A DNA stretch of 46,205 bases from positions 1 through 46,205 of the forward strand of contig JAKPDL010000112.1 of the NCBI GenBank assembly GCA_029552825.1, in the 5' to 3' direction. Positions within the stretch are counted from its first letter, which is position 1. Every line of letters starts with the position of its first letter. Source of the DNA: Bacteroidota bacterium. GTDB taxonomy: Bacteria; Bacteroidota; Bacteroidia; Bacteroidales; VadinHA17. Made by a program: the position numbers and the translations under genes. This document shows positions 1-7,436 of the stretch, piece by piece. Below the pieces are notes generated by a model that worked only from the letters and a program-made list of their open reading frames with translations, had not been told where the DNA came from and did not search any database.

Positions 1-10
1 GATCTCCGAG

Positions 11-840
11 GTGAGAGAATAAGTTCCACTAAAAGAAGGATTGCGACCTTATTGAGTATCAGAAAATAAATTTTTTTGCACAGTGAGAGAATAAGTTCCA
101 CTAAAAGAAGGATTGCGACACCTCAGCCCAGCAGCCCCCGCCTTTTGAAGTGAGAGAATAAGTTCCACTAAAAGAAGGATTGCGACGCGGCATCGCTGAA
201 GACCGAGTTAACGGCCCTCCTTGTGAGAGAATAAGTTCCACTAAAAGAAGGATTGCGACCCTCTGTGCCAAGCATTAGGTGAAACACCTGAGTGAGAGAA
301 TAAGTTCCACTAAAAGAAGGATTGCGACTCTTTGACGAAGTCGGGGGAGAAGACTAACAGACGGGTGAGAGAATAAGTTCCACTAAAAGAAGGATTGCGA
401 CTTCACTTGCTAAATGTAAAGCCTCATCATTATCAGCATGGTGAGAGAATAAGTTCCACTAAAAGAAGGATTGCGACAGCCTAACAACTTCGGTATGCCC
501 ATTTTCACTTGCGTGAGAGAATAAGTTCCACTAAAAGAAGGATTGCGACGCAGCATCATTATCTGCATGCACATTAGCACCAGCGTGAGAGAATAAGTTC
601 CACTAAAAGAAGGATTGCGACTGCTGATGCTTATGTTTGTGGCGAGAAGATAAAGAGTGAGAGAATAAGTTCCACTAAAAGAAGGATTGCGACACATCTT
701 TTTGACCCTAAAAGAATCATTATATGACCGTGAGAGAATAAGTTCCACTAAAAGAAGGATTGCGACCATCCCTGAAATTTTTTGAATAAAGAATGACCTT
801 TTTGTGAGAGAATAAGTTCCACTAAAAGAAGGATTGCGAC
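11..840 (+). CRISPR. CRISPR array 1, 12 repeats and 11 spacers, no adjacent cas genes
   Basis: Twelve identical 37-base repeats begin GTGAGAGAAT and end GGATTGCGAC. They start at 11, 83, 150, 223, 292, 365, 441, 513, 585, 657, 730 and 804. The 11 spacers are 30 to 39 bases long. Bases 1-10 are probably the end of a further spacer, so the array continues to the left. The last eight bases, ATTGCGAC, resemble the 8-base 5' crRNA tag (ATTGAAAC type) of class 1 systems. That suggests plus-strand transcription with the leader outside the window, which is inference. The repeat differs from the type I-C repeat at the right end, so this array probably belongs to another system, perhaps type III. Spacers at 402-440, 478-512 and 550-584 read as ankyrin-repeat coding sequence on the minus strand. 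Confidence 0.97.
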
Positions 841-971
841 TCAACCACCAGATCCCCTTTTTTAAATAGGTCTTAGAAAAACTATTGAATATTCACAGCC
901 GCGAGACTATTTTTGCATTTCCTGTTCCTGTACCTTGTCAGAATAAAATTGAAACCCCTGTAATTATGTAA

Positions 972-1500
972 GATTTATCATTCACCGCTCTTAAATCTAT
1001 TTTCAGCAACCAGCTTACAGTTATAAATATCGCTGAAGCAGTAGAACCTGCAGAAGCCACCAAAGCACCCGTAATATGCCGAGAAAAAACTTCAACTATC
1101 ACCTCATTAAAAAGTCAACGGGGAAAAACTTATTAAAGTCTATGAACGAAAAACTAATAGAATAAGACCTGTTTACGAATCGTAACTGATATCAGAAAGC
1201 ACTTCACTGCTCGATGTAATGGAACTATTCGAAAATTCCGACCATTTCTTTGTAAAATCGGGTCAAAGAATTACCCATATAGTTACAGTTTCAGATCTCG
1301 ACAAGTTACCCGGACGCCTTTTTATGTTCGGCATGTTCTGCCTGTTTGAATTAAAAATCAGGAATATTATAAGGAAAAGAAAAATTCAGTGGGAAGAAAT
1401 TATTGAGAGTAATGCCGTTGCACACGGACAAATAATACAGCTGACGCACCGGCGTGTAAATGAAATAATAAGATTACTGAATGTAGTGATTGAAAAATGA
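972..1500 (+). pseudogene. Degraded CBS-domain protein gene
   Basis: An open stretch at 1219-1500 (93 codons) reads ELFENSDHFFVKSG, then THIVTVSDLDKLP, which resembles the second half of a CBS domain. Similarity continues upstream of that ATG: LISESTSLLDV precedes it in frame, back to a TAA stop at 1183-1185. Before the stop, the same frame reads GEKLIKVYERKTNR and PVYES, as expected for the preceding CBS strand. Further upstream the likely coding sequence moves to another frame (972-1136, containing NIAEAVEPAEATKAP). The simplest reading is a gene with one frameshift near 1110-1136 and one nonsense codon at 1183. The C-terminal tail (from RLFMFGMFCLFE on) is helical and unidentified. The bases from the array end (841) to about 971 hold no gene that I can see. 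Family assignment is by motif recognition only. Confidence 0.45.
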
Positions 1501-1547
1501 ATGACATGCAACGCCCCCCTTTTAATTGTTATAATACATCACCATCA

Positions 1548-1895
1548 TTACTGAAAATTAATCGGTATAAACGCATTAACAAGCAAAGGGTGATTCTTCG
1601 AACCACATTCGGTTTCAATCACCCTTTCAAGACTGAATATGAAATAACACTTTGTCTTAATAAATGAATATGTCCAGTTTATAAGAAAAAACCTGTCTCC
1701 AATGTAGTATCCTTTCTCAACTATTACATTTTTCCCTGACATGAGTATCCTTCTCAGTTCCTTCTGCTCATCGAGCTTTTTTCTCAGCTCTTCCATGTCT
1801 CTCCAGAAGAAACTCCGGGATTCACAGGAACCTCTCCTGACAAAGTCAAGAAATTCATTGCTCTCCCATAGCCGATATTTTATGTTTTTTTCCAT
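1548..1895 (-). CDS. Small hypothetical protein, last gene of the HNH-DUF4407 operon
   Basis: A 115-residue protein of no family I recognise. It starts one base after the TGA of the DUF4407 gene, so the two are very probably translated from the same message. It has a charged helical middle (MEELRKKLDEQKELRRILMS, residues about 34-53) and an aromatic, hydrophobic second half (FFLINWTYSFIK, CYFIFSLE) that looks like beta structure rather than a membrane anchor. No signal peptide, metal-binding cluster or nuclease motif is visible. Its tight coupling to the membrane protein suggests a partner or accessory role, which is inference. The plus-strand reading at 1741-1938 is a low-complexity shadow of this gene. 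Confidence 0.7.
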   Translation of the reverse strand: MEKNIKYRLWESNEFLDFVRRGSCESRSFFWRDMEELRKKLDEQKELRRILMSGKNVIVEKGYYIGDRFFLINWTYSFIKTKCYFIFSLERVIETECGSKNHPLLVNAFIPINFQ

Positions 1896-1896
1896 A

Positions 1897-2895
1897 TCAG
1901 TTAAGTATTCTGGTTTTTTGATAACTTTCTTCCTTTAGATTCTGAAGACTTTTTATCTTTACATCTTTCTGATACGCAATAACTGCATCATAATCAGTAT
2001 CCTCTTCACCAAACTTGTTCATAACCACAAACAGTTCAATTGTGATGAAGAATAACAGAAAAAATATCCATACTGCCATAGCCACAGGCGATGAGAAAAG
2101 AAGTGCAAACAACACATTCAACTCGTCGAGAAAGCCGGTCTTCGATGAAAGTTCATCCTCAATCTCCTGTCTTATGTTGATTTTGGAATTCTCCTTCTCA
2201 GCCTTCTGATTCCTCAGAAGCGTAATCTGATCTGCCAAACCTGGCAGAAGATTTGCTTTTGGATTGGGAATGTCGGTCAGAACATAGTCGGTGCGAGCCA
2301 CAAGAGTATCCCTGGCTTCGCCGTTTGAGCCGTTCTGCCTCAATGCAAAATGCCTTTTCTCAGCCGATGTGCTCTTTATTAAAGGACGTACTGACAACTC
2401 TTCGATTATCGCACTCCTCTCGGCTTCCTTCATTAGAATGGCCGAATCAATATGCCTTATCTGGTTATCAAGCTCCAGCGTCTTTTTCGGAAGGATGGCG
2501 TTAACTTCTTCCTGAAGCATGCTGATCTTCTTTTTCTCAATGTCCTCCCTGAAGATAAACTGGTCAGTAATTAATGAACCTATTATTGCCATCAGTATTC
2601 CGAGGAAAATTCTGAAACCACGTATTACGTTTTTCTTTCCTGAAAGAATTATAATCCTTTCAATATTTACCACACAGAATATGGCAATGGCCGAAAAAAC
2701 TATTGCTCCTGAAACATCAAATTTCAGATAACGCCTGGCAAAAGCATATCCTATTGCACCCCAGAGCATGCTTATTATTAAAACGGAGCTGAAAAATCTT
2801 TTCACCGCTTTTCTGCTGGCTTCACATGAGTTCTTTATTATCTCATAGTTGTAGCCTGTTAAAAAACATTCGAATCTTAACATAAAGTCTTTCAT
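1897..2895 (-). CDS. DUF4407 four-helix membrane protein with a long coiled-coil insert
   Basis: A 332-residue protein. Predicted membrane segments are at about 36-55, 61-78, 95-112 and 271-291. Between the third and fourth lies about 150 residues of charged heptad-like sequence (roughly 118-250), which would form a coiled coil on one side of the membrane. The N-terminal FLTGYNYEII, the ERIIILS motif after helix 2 and the basic turn before helix 3 match the DUF4407 family as I know it. The molecular function of that family is unknown. It is the third gene of a four-gene minus-strand run, 12 bases after the coiled-coil protein and one base before the next gene. In this setting it could be a membrane effector or pore; that is inference from context only. 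Confidence 0.85.
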   Translation of the reverse strand: MKDFMLRFECFLTGYNYEIIKNSCEASRKAVKRFFSSVLIISMLWGAIGYAFARRYLKFDVSGAIVFSAIAIFCVVNIERIIILSGKKNVIRGFRIFLGILMAIIGSLITDQFIFREDIEKKKISMLQEEVNAILPKKTLELDNQIRHIDSAILMKEAERSAIIEELSVRPLIKSTSAEKRHFALRQNGSNGEARDTLVARTDYVLTDIPNPKANLLPGLADQITLLRNQKAEKENSKINIRQEIEDELSSKTGFLDELNVLFALLFSSPVAMAVWIFFLLFFITIELFVVMNKFGEEDTDYDAVIAYQKDVKIKSLQNLKEESYQKTRILN

Positions 2896-2907
2896 AATTC
2901 TGAAGTT

Positions 2908-3462
2908 TTAAATGTTTTTTCTGATTAATTCTGATTTTGTTATAGCTGCAAGACCTCTCATAAATCCTCTTTTATAGGATAATACCATCCTTTCGACAGC
3001 ACCATTGCCCTCTTCCTGCTTTAGCCTTATTATGTCTTCAAGCTTCCTGAAAATTATGTTACGCCTTGCTTTAAGTTCCTCAACAAGATCAATTAGTCCT
3101 GCACGGCTGCGAGTTTCAATATGGAACTCAAGTTCATTAAGTTGAACCTCGAAATTTAGAATGGTTTTCTTAATAAGAATTCCAAACTCCTCTTTCAACA
3201 GCCTGATGTTATCATCCCTGTATCCGGTATCCGGATTTGTCAGGGCGTCGTTGTATCCCTTTTCCTCATAATCGGCAAGAAGGAATGAGTAAACCTCTTC
3301 CATACCTGCCGGTACACTATTTTCTGAGTGTGTGCTGGTGTCAACAGGTTCACTGTTATCAATGAACAGGCTCTCGGGCACAACAGGTGACCCGTTTTCT
3401 GGTGCGGGAAGCTCCTTCCCGTTACCGGAAATCTTTTTACTGAATAATTCGAATAGTTTCAT
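2908..3462 (-). CDS. Hypothetical coiled-coil protein between the HNH and DUF4407 genes
   Basis: A 184-residue soluble protein. The first 50 residues are rich in Pro, Ser and Glu and probably disordered. From about residue 90 to 160 it is strongly helical and charged (FEVQLNELEFHIETRSR, LVEELKARRNIIFRKLEDII), typical of a coiled coil. The C-terminus is basic. I see no catalytic motif and do not recognise a family. The 25-base gap from the HNH stop and 12-base gap to the DUF4407 start indicate an operon. Since the DUF4407 protein also carries a coiled coil, the two may bind each other; this is inference. Confidence 0.75.
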   Translation of the reverse strand: MKLFELFSKKISGNGKELPAPENGSPVVPESLFIDNSEPVDTSTHSENSVPAGMEEVYSFLLADYEEKGYNDALTNPDTGYRDDNIRLLKEEFGILIKKTILNFEVQLNELEFHIETRSRAGLIDLVEELKARRNIIFRKLEDIIRLKQEEGNGAVERMVLSYKRGFMRGLAAITKSELIRKNI

Positions 3463-3487
3463 AATTTCTGTTTTTTATTGTTATTAA

Positions 3488-3808
3488 TTATTTTACTGTT
3501 TTTACAGGCACCCTGTAAAGCCTGTGACCTTTACTGTGACAGCTTTCACACAGGGTGATAAGATACTTCTGATTATACTCCCAGGGTCTGACGAAATCGT
3601 TGAGCGACTTCGAAAAGTGATACTGCCTGTGATGAATCTGAAGGTTTTCAGTAGAACCACAATTCAGACACCTTTGTTTGTCACGGGCAAGTATCCTCTC
3701 CCTTGCTGCTTTCCATCTCGGGTCAAATAACGCCGAACCATAGCTTCCGTGCACTGACGGTTTATCAGGTTCTTTCTGGTATCCATGATATGTTTTTGTT
3801 TCATCCAT
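3488..3808 (-). CDS. HNH endonuclease
   Basis: A 106-residue protein that is essentially one HNH domain. Visible elements are a basic helix (FDPRWKAARERILARD, residues 28-43), the zinc knuckle C47-x2-C50, the catalytic-type H59-H60 in QIHHRQYHF, the PWEY motif at 75-78, and the second cluster C87-x2-C90 followed by H91 and H95. All key residues of the family are present, so it should be an active metal-dependent DNA nuclease. It is the first gene of a minus-strand run of four and lies downstream of the CARF-like sigma-54 activator. A sigma-54-like element ends about 37 bases before its ATG. The start follows directly on that region, and no longer in-frame start is needed. A small free-standing HNH protein alone is not diagnostic of defence; the context suggests it. 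Confidence 0.88.
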   Translation of the reverse strand: MDETKTYHGYQKEPDKPSVHGSYGSALFDPRWKAARERILARDKQRCLNCGSTENLQIHHRQYHFSKSLNDFVRPWEYNQKYLITLCESCHSKGHRLYRVPVKTVK

Positions 3809-3844
3809 GATGTTTATTTTTTTGCTCTACCAATATCTATTATT

Positions 3845-3861
3845 ATGCCTGTTTTTTGACA
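3845..3861 (-). promoter_or_regulatory. Candidate sigma-54 (-24/-12) promoter of the HNH operon
   Basis: Read on the minus strand the site is TGTCAAAAAACAGGCAT. The first block resembles the -24 TGGCA box with one change (GG to GT). The second resembles the -12 TTGCA box and keeps the essential GC. The distance from GG/GT to GC is the required 10 bases between the pairs. It lies about 37 bases before the HNH start and in the gap after a gene for a sigma-54 activator. The imperfect -24 box keeps confidence low. The rest of 3809-3990 is AT-rich with nothing else evident. Confidence 0.35.
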
Positions 3862-3990
3862 AAAAAATAAAGAGCTGAAAATCAGATTAAAAGAAATTTG
3901 AGATAATAATAGTTATATATCATTTATTGATTTTAATGTCAATAAATGACTTAAACTTATAAATTGAATTATTCCCGGGTATGCCTTGAC

Positions 3991-5451
3991 TTAGCGGGTA
4001 AAGTCGGCAGGATTAATTCCGTATTCCCTGAGTTTGCTTCTGAAGGTATTGATTGAGCCGTAACCAAGTGCCTGCCAGGCCTGACGCTGGTTTCCCTTTT
4101 TGAGTTTTAGTACATATTCTATATGTGCCTTTTCTGCATCTTTCCAGCTGAGAGAGCCTGTTTTTTGAGGTTTTCTGAATCTTTCAGGAAGATGCTCAGG
4201 CTTTATCTCACCTTCACAGCATACATACAACGACTCAATTAAATTTTCCAGCTCCCTTATATTTCCGGGCCAGGGATATTTCTCCAGAAGTGTTATTGTA
4301 TCCCTGTTCAGTACAAGGGGATTGCTCTTCATTAATTCTTTCCTCTTCGATTCCAAAAAGAAATCAATCATCATTTCAAGATCCTCATGTGGCCTTTCGG
4401 CAAGCGGAGGAAGCGACAGTTCCACCACCGATAGCCTGTAATATAGATCCCACCTGAATTTCCCTTCCTTGCACATCTCTGGCAGATTCCTGTTGGTGGC
4501 AGCGATAATTCTGACGTCTACTTTTTCGCTTTTTCCACCCAGCGGGTGAACTTCTTTTTCCTGAATAACCCTGAGCAGTGCCTGTTGCATATAGGGTGAA
4601 ATATCACCTATTTCATCCAGAAAGATTGTTCCCCTGTCGGCCATCTGGAAAAGTCCTTTCGTGTCTTTTTCAGCACCGGTGAAAGCGCCTTTTTTATAAC
4701 CGAAGAGTCTCGATTCAAGCAGCTGATCACCGAATGCCGAACAGTTAACCGTTATGAATTCCCTATCTTTTCTTGGTGAATTGTTGTGTATATAGCGTGC
4801 CAGATGCTCTTTCCCTGTTCCTGTTTCACCATAAATCAGGACTGTCGTTCTGTCGTTCTGGGCAATTTTTTCCGCAAGATCATATACTGGTTTTAGAGAA
4901 TTGGTAATCAGGTAATTCTCTTTCATACCCCGCTCCGCAAGTCTTTTTTCCTTAATCACTGCAGTTACAGGCGTAGGAGATTGTTCAATTTTCATCTCTA
5001 TAAGCTCCCTTTTCCCCGTCTTTGCCTTATCAGGCGGTCGCATCTGTAATATTCTGGTTTTAAGTTTCAGTGTGGTATGGCATATATACCACGCAACCTG
5101 CATCGTGGGAGTTCCTGGTGAAGCAAAAATGTCAATCTCATCACCCTCAATATCTAACAGCCGGGCTTCAACTACCGGCTTTATCTCTGCAAGATTTATT
5201 GGATCCTTAATATTGGCATTAACTATCTCTATTTTGTGTTCCGGAAATTCTCTGATAATTTCATTTTTCAACATTTCCGCTCCCGCTTCATCTCCGATAC
5301 CAGAATAAAGCAGAATGTGCCTGTCATAGCTCCAGAAATACTTATGCATTGAATAATTCGGACCCTCCTTGTTTACCCCTTTCAATGGGCCTTTCTCACC
5401 TCCCCGGTGAAAATCATTATTGTAGGCAAGCCATGAAATTAATGTTCTCAT
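3991..5451 (-). CDS. Sigma-54-dependent activator with CARF-like sensor domain (RtcR-like)
   Basis: A 486-residue protein. Residues about 40-140 form an alternating strand/helix (Rossmann-like) domain. It has the nucleotide-loop motif SPGTPTMQ at 111-118, which closely resembles the S-G-G-T-P-x-M motif of CARF domains. An AAA+ sigma-54 activator module follows: Walker A GETGTGKE (208-215), the sigma-54 contact loop GAFTGA (255-260), Walker B FLDEIGD (277-283), the arginine region RWDLYYRL (333-340) and WPGNIREL (394-401). A Fis-type helix-turn-helix ends the protein (about 435-476). This order matches RtcR, the activator of RNA-repair genes, but no rtcA or rtcB is in the window. The likely targets are the HNH-DUF4407 genes 183 bases downstream on the same strand. 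Ligand identity (cyclic oligoadenylate or RNA end) is unknown. Family assignment is strong for the AAA+ part and good for CARF. Confidence 0.88.
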   Translation of the reverse strand: MRTLISWLAYNNDFHRGGEKGPLKGVNKEGPNYSMHKYFWSYDRHILLYSGIGDEAGAEMLKNEIIREFPEHKIEIVNANIKDPINLAEIKPVVEARLLDIEGDEIDIFASPGTPTMQVAWYICHTTLKLKTRILQMRPPDKAKTGKRELIEMKIEQSPTPVTAVIKEKRLAERGMKENYLITNSLKPVYDLAEKIAQNDRTTVLIYGETGTGKEHLARYIHNNSPRKDREFITVNCSAFGDQLLESRLFGYKKGAFTGAEKDTKGLFQMADRGTIFLDEIGDISPYMQQALLRVIQEKEVHPLGGKSEKVDVRIIAATNRNLPEMCKEGKFRWDLYYRLSVVELSLPPLAERPHEDLEMMIDFFLESKRKELMKSNPLVLNRDTITLLEKYPWPGNIRELENLIESLYVCCEGEIKPEHLPERFRKPQKTGSLSWKDAEKAHIEYVLKLKKGNQRQAWQALGYGSINTFRSKLREYGINPADFTR

Positions 5452-5541
5452 AATATCAAAATTTGATATAAAAATATAAAAATATGATAAATATTTTTCA
5501 TAATTGTTTTTAGTATTATCTGTTTTGAGTATCCTAATATA

Positions 5542-6081
5542 TTGTATTTCAAATTGTTTACGTTAATTATTTTTTTTGTGATAATATTTATTAAACAGAG
5601 AACAATCTTTGCCAAACTGGTTCATGTCATTAAAAATTACACGGTCATGTACGATACTTTTTATTCGGCAAAGAAAATAATCCTGGGAGTTATGAATGAA
5701 ATCCGGACTGAACTGTCTCGTACGGAAAACGATTTAATTGCGTTAAAAGAGAAATATAACCGGAAACGATTGCTTTTTGTATTCTCAGGAAATATTGCTG
5801 AAAAGCAACAAATGAAATTTGAATATGAATGCAGCGAGGAGAGCATTATTACCAGAATTAAAACTCTTACATGGCTTTATGATATGCTGAAATCTTATTC
5901 AAGAACTAATTGTGACATGATTGATATTATGGATATTGAAGATTTATTGAAAGATTTAGCCAATACTGCAGAAAAGGTTGGAATGATTCAAACAGCTAAA
6001 TTGTTCCGTTACTGGTACCGCTGTGTTATTCACCATCGTATGATGCTGCATAAACCTGTTGATAATGGAGAATTTATTTAG
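5542..6081 (+). CDS. Hypothetical protein divergent from the CARF-like activator
   Basis: A protein of up to 179 residues, not recognised. As called, it begins with a hydrophobic stretch (LFTLIIFFVIIFI, residues 5-17) that could be a membrane anchor. This lies in very AT-rich sequence and may be non-coding translation. A second start at codon 36 (base 5647) would give a soluble 144-residue protein. The remainder is helical, with a charged segment (NEIRTELSRTENDLIALKEK) and a C-terminal pair of helices ending RYWYRCVIHHRMMLH. It shares a 90-base intergenic region with the sigma-54 activator, and no sigma-54 site was found there. Whether it belongs to the same system is open. Confidence 0.55.
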   Translation: MYFKLFTLIIFFVIIFIKQRTIFAKLVHVIKNYTVMYDTFYSAKKIILGVMNEIRTELSRTENDLIALKEKYNRKRLLFVFSGNIAEKQQMKFEYECSEESIITRIKTLTWLYDMLKSYSRTNCDMIDIMDIEDLLKDLANTAEKVGMIQTAKLFRYWYRCVIHHRMMLHKPVDNGEFI

Positions 6082-6116
6082 ATCGAATAAAATGAAAGAA
6101 GAATTAATTGATATCT

Positions 6117-6148
6117 TTTGAATATGATTGCAAATACTTGTATATTTT
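6117..6148 (+). promoter_or_regulatory. Bacteroidota-type promoter of the C1 peptidase gene
   Basis: TTTG at 6117-6120, 20 bases, then TATATTTT at 6141-6148, one mismatch from TAnnTTTG. Transcription would begin near 6155. That excludes the in-frame ATG at 6118 and supports translation from 6172. Confidence 0.55.
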
Positions 6149-6171
6149 TACAGGTTTCAAATCACAAAAAA

Positions 6172-7305
6172 ATGAAAAAGTCAATCATTTATTTTCTTCT
6201 GTGTGTAATGTTAATTCCTGCCGCCATTGCACAGCAGGAGGGCTATCTGTTTACAATTAAAAAGGAACTGCCATGCACTCCGGTAAAGAACCAGTCGTCG
6301 ACAAGCACCTGCTGGTGTTTTTCGGGTATATCGATGCTCGAATCTGAACTGCTTCGTATGGGTAAGAAACCCATCGATTTGTCGGAGATGTTTGTTGTGA
6401 GGCTCACTTATGAAAAGAAGGCTGATATGCATGTGCGTATGCACGGCAGCTCAAACTTTGCAGGCGGAGGTGAATACGGCGATGTGCTAACCATATGCAG
6501 CGAATATGGACTTGTGCCCGATGCAGTCTATCCCGGATTAAACTATGGTGAGAAAGTTCATAACCATGGTGAGCTCGACGCCGTATTGAAAGGTTACGTA
6601 GAAAAACTCACCGAACGCTCCCGGCTGACAACTGCATGGATGAACGGCTTCAAAGGAATACTCGATGCCTACCTCGGTAAAGTACCCGAAACATTTACAT
6701 GGGAGGGCAAAACATACACCCCAGCTTCATTTATAAAAGAACTGGGAATCAATCCCGGCGATTATGTAACCATTACATCATTCAGCCACCATCCTTTTTA
6801 TGAAAAGTTTGTGCTCGAGGTGCCCGATAACTGGGCTGCAGGGCTTTTCTATAATCTTCCGATCGAAGAGATGATGCAGGTAATTGACTATTCAATCAAC
6901 AACGGCTACACTGTTGCATGGGCAAGTGATGTGAGCGACCGCGGTTTCTCGATGAAAGAGGGTGTGGCAGTGGTACCGGAGAAGGACTGGAACGAAATGA
7001 CCACCGAAGAGGCAGAAAATGTCTTTAAAGCACCAGTGAAACAAAGAGTGATTACCCAGGAGATGAGACAGAAGGAGTTCGATAATTTCTCCACCACCGA
7101 CGACCATGGCATGCACATTGTTGGCATCGCAACCGATCAGCAGGGCAATATATATTATAAGGTAAAGAACTCCTGGGGCGAAACCGGCAAATACAAAGGT
7201 TTCATATATGTATCGCGCCCATTCGTTATGCTGCGTACCACCAACATTATGGTGAATAAAAACGGCATCCCGCCAGCCATAGCCCAGAAACTTGGATTGA
7301 AGTAG
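6172..7305 (+). CDS. Exported bleomycin-hydrolase-like cysteine peptidase (family C1)
   Basis: A 377-residue protein counted from ATG 6172. This start gives a clean signal peptide (MKKSIIYFLL, cleavage after AIAQ near residue 21) and follows a good promoter. The longer start at 6118 would bury the signal. Catalytic features of papain-like C1B peptidases are visible: oxyanion Gln41 and catalytic Cys47 in NQSSTSTCWCFS, the histidine in DDHGMHIVGIA, and the asparagine in KVKNSWGE. Bleomycin hydrolase / PepC enzymes are aminopeptidases. Exported forms are common in Bacteroidota and probably trim peptides in the periplasm. It stands alone, with repeat elements downstream and no clear terminator. 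Confidence 0.9.
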   Translation: MKKSIIYFLLCVMLIPAAIAQQEGYLFTIKKELPCTPVKNQSSTSTCWCFSGISMLESELLRMGKKPIDLSEMFVVRLTYEKKADMHVRMHGSSNFAGGGEYGDVLTICSEYGLVPDAVYPGLNYGEKVHNHGELDAVLKGYVEKLTERSRLTTAWMNGFKGILDAYLGKVPETFTWEGKTYTPASFIKELGINPGDYVTITSFSHHPFYEKFVLEVPDNWAAGLFYNLPIEEMMQVIDYSINNGYTVAWASDVSDRGFSMKEGVAVVPEKDWNEMTTEEAENVFKAPVKQRVITQEMRQKEFDNFSTTDDHGMHIVGIATDQQGNIYYKVKNSWGETGKYKGFIYVSRPFVMLRTTNIMVNKNGIPPAIAQKLGLK

Positions 7306-7351
7306 TCGTATAAATTTTTGATAAACTTTAATTTAACTTCTATTTATACAA

Positions 7352-7436
7352 TAACCGCCCATTGTGTTTCCTTTTAACATAAACTGACCCCCTTTTGTAT
7401 TTCTTTTTAACTTAAACTGACCCCCCTTTGTATTTC
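7352..7436 (-). repeat. Tandem 33-34 base iterons beside element B
   Basis: Read on the minus strand, there are about two and a half units of the form GAAATACAAAGGGGGTCAG followed by TTTATGTTAAAAG. The same units occur at 20794-20884 and 22774-22893, each time directly after the GC-rich palindrome. The unit furthest from the palindrome is the most decayed. Confidence 0.75.

Noticed and set aside
11-840. Assigning array 1 to the type I-C system at the right end
   Set aside because: Repeat length and sequence differ (37 against 32 bases, no GC-rich hairpin), so Cas5c would not be expected to process it.
410-844. A 144-codon minus-strand reading frame with a repeated RNPSFSGTYSLT motif
   Set aside because: It lies wholly inside CRISPR array 1. 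The motif is the translation of the repeat, kept in frame because several repeat-plus-spacer units are 72 bases long.
941-960. ATTGAAAC at about 948, like the end of a CRISPR repeat
   Set aside because: A single occurrence with no hairpin and no second copy nearby; chance in AT-rich sequence.
3991-5451. Naming the regulator rtcR and expecting RNA repair
   Set aside because: The architecture fits, but no rtcA or rtcB gene lies in the window and the neighbouring genes are a nuclease and membrane protein.
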